A DNA stretch of 35,825 nucleotides from an uncultured Clostridia bacterium. Lineage in GTDB: Bacteria; Bacillota; Clostridia; Christensenellales; Aristaeellaceae. The stretch covers positions 1 to 35,825 of the forward strand of contig CAMNHF010000014.1 of the NCBI GenBank assembly GCA_946538975.1. The letters run 5' to 3'. Below the pieces are notes generated by a model that was not told the DNA's origin, ran no database searches, and saw only the letters and a program-made list of their open reading frames with translations. The stretch's first letter is position 1. Each line of letters starts with the position of its first letter. The position numbers and the translations under genes were made by a program. Below, piece after piece: positions 30,991 through 35,825 of this stretch.

Positions 30991-33448
30991 TCAGTTCAGT
31001 TCTTCTTTCACAAACACGCAGTTGCTGTGGCTCTGGCAGTACGCCTCTGCCGGGCTGCCGGCCGTGCCGTACACGAAGATCGTGCCGCAGCCGGAGAACA
31101 CATCCGTACCCAGGGCGCAGCCATCCGGAATGCGGATCTGCCGGAGGCCCGCGCAGTCCTTGAAGGCATAGTCGCCGATGCTCTCGCAGCCGTCGGGGAT
31201 GGACACCACGGTCATGGCTGCACCCTCGAAGGCGCCGGCCTCGATCACGGCAATGCCGCTGGGCAGGGTAAAGTCCGGCGTGCCATAGGCGGGCCTGACG
31301 ATCAGCTGCAGCTCGCCCGCGCTGTTCACCAGGGCGGCATAGCTGTCTCGGTCGCAGGCAAAGCCGCCCGCGTAGCCGGTGATGCCTGTGGCGATCGTCT
31401 TAGGCGCTTCTGCGCTGGCGGGATAGCTCTCGCAGGAGAGGCCGATGCGCAGGCCTTCCTGAAGTGCGCCGGTCATCTGGACGGAAACGCTGTTCTTCAG
31501 ATACAGGTTGCCCACGCTGCTGCCGGAAACCACCGGCGCACCCGCCAGGTTCAGCGTGCCCGCCGAGCAGAAGATCCCGCCGCCGTTCTGGCCCGTGCCG
31601 GTGGTGTTATCCGTGACGGCGCCGCCGGACAGGCTGATGGTGCCGGCAGACCAGATCCCGCCGCCGTTCATCCTGGACGTGTTTTCGCTGATCGTGCCGC
31701 CGCTGAGGGTCATCGTGCCCCGGTTGACCACCGCGCCGCCGCTGTAGGTATCGGCGCTGTTGCCGTTCAGCGATCCGCCGGTGAGGGTCAGCGTCGCGCC
31801 GGCGGCGTTGAAGATCGCGCCGCCCTCTGCCGCCTGGTTGCCGGTGAGGGAGCCGCCGGCGATGGTCAGGGTGCCGTTGTTCACGATGCCGCCGCCGCTG
31901 CCGGTGCTGAAGCCGCCGGTGACGGTGCCGCTGCCGCTGCCGTCCGTGATCGTGAGCGTGCCATGGTTGGTGATGACGTGGCCGTCGGCGCCGCCTTTGG
32001 GCATGGCGCGGCACAGGGTGTGTCCGTTCAGGTTCAGGGTGATGTTCTTCCCGGGCGCAACGGAAAGCGCGCTGTCGTATTCGCTGGAAATGACTTCTTC
32101 CTCCAGCGTCAGGGTCGCGCTGCCCTGCGCGGCGTCAATCTGCATCTGCAGATCGCTCCAGGCGTTGCCCCACACGGCGGTGAAGACGGTATTGCTGCCG
32201 ACGGTGTATTCATCCCCGGCTTGCAGAACCTGATCGGTGCCCTCTGCCAGCCAGCCGCGGAAGTCATATCCGCTGACCGTGTAGCCGCACGCCGGCAGGA
32301 GCGTCACGCTGCCATACACACAGCGCATTTCTTCCATGCTGCCGATGGCCAGCTCGTTTCCGCTGCTGAAGGTGAGGACCGTCAGCGAGCCGTCATGGTG
32401 CAGCCCGCACGCACAGACGCCGTCCTGGAAGACATGCGCCTCTTCCGGGCCAAGGGGCTCCAGGCAGGCATAGCACGACGCCAGATGGGTCTCCTCTGTG
32501 ACCGTATACAGGAGCTGCGGATGGTCGCAGACCTCGATCCTTGCGTAGTGTTCACGGCAAGCGCCAGTCCGCTCCATCGCTTGCCGCAGCTCCGCGTTGG
32601 AACCGTTCGTATTCGAGCCTGCAGTCACCTTCACGGCGTCCGAAAGCGACAGGGGGCCATTCTCATCTCCGCCATTGCCGCTGCCGATGGCGCAGCCCCC
32701 GTTCACGGCCCTGGCAATCACCGTGCCGCCGGTGATCGTCGTCGAGCCGGTGCTTTCGCCGCCGTAGCCGGCTTCTCCTTCTGCGCCGGCGCCGATGCCC
32801 GCTCCGCCTTCAGTCGAAGCCGCGGTCACCGTGCCGCCCTCGATGGCGATCCTTCCTCTGAAATCGCCCTGATGTCCGGCGCCAATGCCCGCGCCAAGGC
32901 TCGCGGTGGCATCCACGGTGCCGCCCGTGATCCGGATGCTGCCGCTGAAATTCTTGAACTGCGAGCCGCCGATGCCCGCGCTCCATGTGGAGGCAGCGGT
33001 CACATCTCCGCCGCTGATGGTGATCGTGCCGCTGTCCCCCTGACCGCCGGCGCCGATGGCCGCGCCGGAGCCGGTCTCAGAGTGCAGGAGGCCCGTGCCG
33101 GCGCTCTGCCCGTAGATGGTCAGGGTCTTTCCCGGCGGGACAAACAGGCCCTTCACGTTCAGGGTACAGCCGTCGCCGAGGATCAGGTTCACGTCCCCGG
33201 TGATGCTCTCGATGCGGCCGTTCTTTGTCACATTGCTGTCCAGGATGTATCAGCCTTCGGTCATACTGCCATTCGACGGCACCGGCTGGACGGTGGCCGT
33301 CTTCGTCTCGGTCACCACCTGAGAGCCATCCCAGCTGCGTTCCACATACGTCACGCTGATCCCGCCGTCCGCCAGCGCCGCCGATGCACACAGGCACAGC
33401 GCCGCGCAGAGCAGCAGGGTCACAAGAAGCTATGCGGCTTTTCGTCAT
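30991..33448 (-). pseudogene. Broken BspA-like secreted surface protein gene
   Basis: The true start is the ATG at 33448, with GGAGG 8 nt upstream. One extra base within 33421-33432 shifts the frame; correcting it gives a signal peptide (LVTLLLCAALCLCASAALA) and the domain start ADGGISVTYVERSWDG. Further on, a TGA at 33250-33252 stands where TGG (Trp) is expected, in EG-W-YILDSNV. After that the frame is open to the stop at 30991: internal repeats of GGTVTA/SGG type (about 70-200), a Cys-rich CYACLEPLG...CACGL part, an InlB-like region, GG-NNGTLTI repeats, and C-terminal LRR_5/BspA-like repeats (IEAGAFEGAA, YAFKDCAGLRQIRIPDG, AEAYCQSHSNCVFV). The 746-residue ORF in the track starts at an internal GTG without a ribosome site. 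A cell-surface adhesin role is likely for the intact form. Confidence 0.8.
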
Positions 33449-33663
33449 GGTTCCTTCCTCCCGGCTGTTTTGTGCACAGCAGATCGCTTCGTCATACGAC
33501 ATGAGCCGCCGGTCGAAAGGGCGGCGAACCCCTCCGGCGCGGCGGCTTGTAATGGAATCACAAAAAGACGCAGTGATGTCTGCCTGCCTGAACGCAGCAC
33601 GATTCGGCATGCCTGTCGACCTCTTTAGCTGAAACGAATCAGGTCGATATACAAACCCACTTT

Positions 33664-33692
33664 ATTATAGCGTATTTGCAGGGCGGTGGCAA
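33664..33692 (-). promoter_or_regulatory. SigA promoter of the surface-protein pseudogene
   Basis: On the minus strand: TTGCCA (5 of 6), 17-nt spacer, perfect TATAAT. It is one of the best promoters in the window, although its gene is broken. Confidence 0.75.
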
Positions 33693-33810
33693 GATGTGCG
33701 CTGCATATTATGGAAGGGAAATTTCTGAAGTAAATTTCTGACCCATTTAGCAGCATACGGCTCTTGACAGAGACTCATCCACGTTGATGTGACAAGCTTC
33801 CGTCTCATAT

Positions 33811-33856
33811 GAAACAAGGCCTTGCAGCCAATCGAAGGGTAATCGGCTGCAAGGCC
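33811..33856 (-). terminator. Terminator after the 33879-34427 gene
   Basis: Perfect 12-bp inverted repeat GGCCTTGCAGCC (33818-33829) / GGCTGCAAGGCC (33845-33856). On the minus strand it is followed by TTGTTTC. Confidence 0.75.
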
Positions 33857-33878
33857 ACTGCCGGTAGGGGAGAAGCGG

Positions 33879-34427
33879 TTAATTGTGGTTCAGGATGATG
33901 GACAGGAATTTGCCGTCAAAATCATCACCCCAGTCGTTGCGTTCGCTGAATCGTGAGAACATCACTTTGTCAGGATCGGGTGTCATAAGGTGATTTGCTT
34001 TCAGCACTTTCTCCGCCTCAGCGAGAATCGCCATGGATTCACTTCCATCGCCTATGACAGTTCCTTCATAGATCATAGCCATCTCCAGAGGGAGATTCAG
34101 CATCCAGTTCAGCTGATCCGTGGGGTCGTTCTCAATACCTTCAGTAATGCCACTGTACAAAGCCATTAGCTCATGATACTCCTCCAGGGTTAGTGAGCCC
34201 GTAAAATCCTCGGTGGAGTAATCAGAATACTGAAAGAGCACATCAGGAATCATGCAGCTGTACAGATCAGACCAATCAGCCCAATTCATGCTTGTTGCCA
34301 ACCACATTTTTCGTGCCACATCAGACCAGTCCCGATCCGGATACTTTCCTGTCAGGAATCGCTCGATGCACATGATCAGATAGGCCATTCGTCCATTCAT
34401 AGAGACTTGATCCAGTTGGTTCGTCAT
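33879..34427 (-). CDS. Hypothetical protein, possible immunity-type
   Basis: 182 residues, AT-richer than the bulk of the window. Helix-rich, acidic and Trp/Met-rich: GKYPDRDWSDVARKMWLATSMNWADWSDLY, PDVLFQYSDYSTEDF, LTLEEYHELMALYSGITEGIENDP, and FDGKFLSIILNH. No signal peptide or helix for membrane insertion. I do not recognise a named family. Small, acidic, single-domain proteins of this kind often lie in toxin-immunity islands, but no toxin is visible here. GGAGG lies 10 nt before the ATG. Confidence 0.72.
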   Translation of the reverse strand: MTNQLDQVSMNGRMAYLIMCIERFLTGKYPDRDWSDVARKMWLATSMNWADWSDLYSCMIPDVLFQYSDYSTEDFTGSLTLEEYHELMALYSGITEGIENDPTDQLNWMLNLPLEMAMIYEGTVIGDGSESMAILAEAEKVLKANHLMTPDPDKVMFSRFSERNDWGDDFDGKFLSIILNHN

Positions 34428-34522
34428 GGTCAGCTGTCCTCCGCATCAATTTCGTCTGATACTCCATCATATCGCCGTTCCTTTCTTTGCTTCCGCAGCC
34501 GGTTCTGACGGACCGGAGCCTG

Positions 34523-34978
34523 TTACCACTCGCAGGCGTCAAAGAGGTCATCATCCAGCACTTCACGGATGTAGACAGTGATGGACATCACTTCACGGGT
34601 GGTCAGATCATCCTCCAGCCAGTACCCCGCAGGGGACTGCCAGACCTCATTCCAGTCGTCAAACCACAGCTGAGGGTCCAGCCTTCGGGCCTCCTCCAGG
34701 GGCAGGCCGGTGTGGATGCCATTGGGCAGACAGCCTTCCCAGCCCATCCAGAATACGATCTTGAACAGCTTCCCGTTCCGCGCAAAGAACAGGCTCATCA
34801 CATCGTCAGCAATCAGCACATGCCAGGGATTCGGCACGGTCTCATCCTTGTTTGCCCAATACTCTTCGTGGTATCTGATTCCCGCCTCCCGCAGCGCGGC
34901 TTTGACTTCCGGCCGGGTCTGGTACAGGCGGATCCCCTGTGTTCCCGCATAGGGGATGATCGCTTCGGACAGCAGCAT
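34523..34978 (-). CDS. Hypothetical protein
   Basis: 151 residues from the ATG with GGAGG 7 nt upstream; the ORF track starts 19 codons earlier at a GTG. The sequence reads GIRLYQTRPEVKAALREAGIRYHEEYW, like the short GxxLxxSxxEVxxxLG hairpins of small alpha/beta proteins, then PWHVLIADDVMSLFFARNGKLFKIVFWMGWEG, and WFDDWNEVW...YWLEDDLTTREVMSITVYIREV. Acidic and Trp-rich; no membrane segment. Not assigned to a family. It is 95 nt upstream of the 33879 gene and may share its transcript. Confidence 0.72.
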   Translation of the reverse strand: MLLSEAIIPYAGTQGIRLYQTRPEVKAALREAGIRYHEEYWANKDETVPNPWHVLIADDVMSLFFARNGKLFKIVFWMGWEGCLPNGIHTGLPLEEARRLDPQLWFDDWNEVWQSPAGYWLEDDLTTREVMSITVYIREVLDDDLFDACEW

Positions 34979-35109
34979 GGAAGTTCCTCCCGACAAAAGC
35001 GCCTCAATCAGCCGGACGGCCTGTATCGTATACACGGTTCACCTGAGATAGATTCGCATAAATAGGGCACTCGGCCCCCCCTCATGCATGCGCCAGCGTC
35101 GACGAATGC

Positions 35110-35748
35110 TCATTCGCCCTTTTGCGGGATGCCTGAGGGGGTCCACGGCGCGGCGGGGACCTCATCCGGGGATTGGTAACCATACGCAGCCAGCGCTTGA
35201 TCCGCATCCTCCGCGAGGAACAGGTCAAAGATAATGAACGCGGGGTTTTTTGGCGCCTGGTATACGGAAACCGTCACCAGATCGCTGCCCAGCATCAGCA
35301 GATACTGTCCGCTCCCGACGGGCGAAGCGCCAAAGTGCTCCTCAAGCCATTCCAGATTCTCATTGAGGGTATCCGCGGCTTCGCTGCCGCGCATCTTGAG
35401 CATGAATCGGCTGCCGACCACCGGATCGCGGTTCGTTCCCGATCCCTGGAAACAAACAATGACGCCTCGGATCTCGCCTCTTTCGGCGGAAAACATTCTT
35501 CTGTCGAGCAAAAGAGCATCGTCAGCTGATGCAGGCATGCCCTGTGAAGACATGGAGCTGTAATGCGCGCCAGCCTGTCTCTCGGTATCTTTGACGTCCT
35601 TGTATACAGTGTGCAATGCAAAGCAATAACCGGGAAAATGCTCTTCCGTGATTTCCAGGGCCAGTGCGCAGGAGGCTGAAATCAGCGAGCACAGGGCCCG
35701 TCCTGCAACTACCAATCCCCCAAAAACCTGTAAGATTCTTTCTGACAA
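35110..35748 (-). CDS. Hypothetical protein, start uncertain
   Basis: Up to 212 residues. The frame opens near a TTG without a ribosome site, so the real start is unclear; the first ATG codons lie within the protein. The N-terminal ~30 residues are hydrophobic (GRALCSLISASCALAL) and may be a signal or membrane segment. The rest has ITEEHFPGYCFALHTVYKDVKDTER, GVIVCFQGSGTNRDPVVGSRFMLKMRG, and a globular end PKNPAFIIFDLFLAEDADQALAAYGYQ. No family recognised. A frameshift near the N-terminus is possible. Confidence 0.55.
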   Translation of the reverse strand: MSERILQVFGGLVVAGRALCSLISASCALALEITEEHFPGYCFALHTVYKDVKDTERQAGAHYSSMSSQGMPASADDALLLDRRMFSAERGEIRGVIVCFQGSGTNRDPVVGSRFMLKMRGSEAADTLNENLEWLEEHFGASPVGSGQYLLMLGSDLVTVSVYQAPKNPAFIIFDLFLAEDADQALAAYGYQSPDEVPAAPWTPSGIPQKGE

Positions 35749-35803
35749 AATTCAAGTTTTCCCCCGCAGTCTCGTCTATATGGGTGAAGGAGGTGAGCAG
35801 CCG

Positions 35804-35825
35804 ATGATTGCAGAACAGGGCCCGT
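35804..35825 (+). CDS. Start of a plus-strand gene cut by the window end
   Basis: The first codons (MIAEQGP) follow AAGGAGGTGA, nearly the full anti-Shine-Dalgarno complement, at the correct spacing. Only seven codons are present, so no function can be assigned. It is divergent from the 35110 gene. Confidence 0.6.

Larger units (their letters stand above)
33449..33878. other. Region upstream of the pseudogene
   Basis: Holds the pseudogene's promoter (33664-33692, minus) and the terminator of the next minus-strand gene (33811-33856). No other gene is supported. The ORFs in the track are antisense or lack a ribosome site. Confidence 0.6.

Noticed and set aside
33250-33252. TGA as a recoded Trp codon in the surface gene
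   Set aside because: Many other genes here end at TGA with ATGA overlaps, and a separate frameshift lies nearby, so decay is simpler than recoding.
30940-33504. 854-aa plus-strand ORF over the surface-protein pseudogene
   Set aside because: Ala/Gly/Arg-rich shadow of the repetitive minus-strand gene. The minus frame has recognisable BspA-like repeats, promoter and ribosome site.
34282-34461. Small ORF beginning with MMEYQTKLMRR upstream of, and overlapping, the 33879-34427 gene
   Set aside because: The overlapping frame loses protein-like character after about 15 codons. It could be a leader or an N-terminal frameshift relic, but nothing supports either.
1-35825. CRISPR array, tRNA, rRNA, insertion sequence or prophage
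   Set aside because: No regularly spaced repeats, cloverleaf sequences, transposase or integrase motifs were seen.

Overview
The window is GC-rich DNA (roughly 60% by eye) with a Clostridia-like character. The evidence is strong AAGGAGG-type Shine-Dalgarno sites, SigA-type promoters that often carry an extended -10, an rplI-dnaB-yhaM replication operon, ECF sigma/anti-sigma pairs with DUF4179/DUF4367-like regulators, a DUF4003 protein, and a BspA-like cell-surface protein. A gut or rumen member of the Bacillota (Clostridia) is the most likely source; this is an inference from gene content. There is no rRNA, tRNA, CRISPR array, prophage or insertion sequence visible.

Layout. (1) 1-4003: a REP-like palindrome, then a promoter driving a heterodimeric ABC exporter, closed by an intrinsic terminator. 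(2) 4183-7214: a metNIQ methionine/cysteine importer operon with an elaborate leader: promoter, a 28-codon peptide rich in Cys and Met codons, several hairpins, and an intrinsic terminator 17 nt before metN. This is the most interesting regulatory element in the window. (3) 7445-9628: a small AT-richer membrane-anchored protein, a possible small ORF, and an M28 metallopeptidase. (4) 9672-13532, minus strand: rplI, dnaB, yhaM-like exonuclease and a lipoprotein, from one consensus promoter. (5) 13629-16457: a flavin-reductase-like protein divergent from an orphan TRAP large permease plus a YcxB-like membrane protein. (6) 16487-22457: two ECF sigma/anti-sigma operons on the minus strand flanking a plus-strand WYL regulator and an exported alpha-acetolactate decarboxylase. 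(7) 22841-28738, minus strand: a tightly packed operon with DUF4003, a chimeric broken nucleosidase/PAP2 remnant, a SEL1-like protein, YaiI/YqxD, an alpha/beta hydrolase, a YjbR/PUA-like protein and a CE2-like esterase. Several of its genes overlap by 4 bp (ATGA). (8) 28873-30930: a tocopherol-cyclase-like protein, DUF2200 and a possible 49-residue zinc-ribbon peptide within a structured intergenic region. (9) 30946-33692, minus strand: a secreted BspA-like surface-protein gene broken by a frameshift and a nonsense mutation but still carrying a near-perfect promoter. (10) 33811-35825: three AT-richer hypothetical genes on the minus strand, possibly an immunity-type or accessory island, then the first codons of a plus-strand gene with an ideal Shine-Dalgarno site.

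Most of the genes are housekeeping or generalist accessory functions. The best candidates for something undescribed are the Cys/Met leader-peptide attenuator, the small structured zinc-ribbon locus at 30683-30930, and the recently decayed genes (27080-27600 and 30991-33448).
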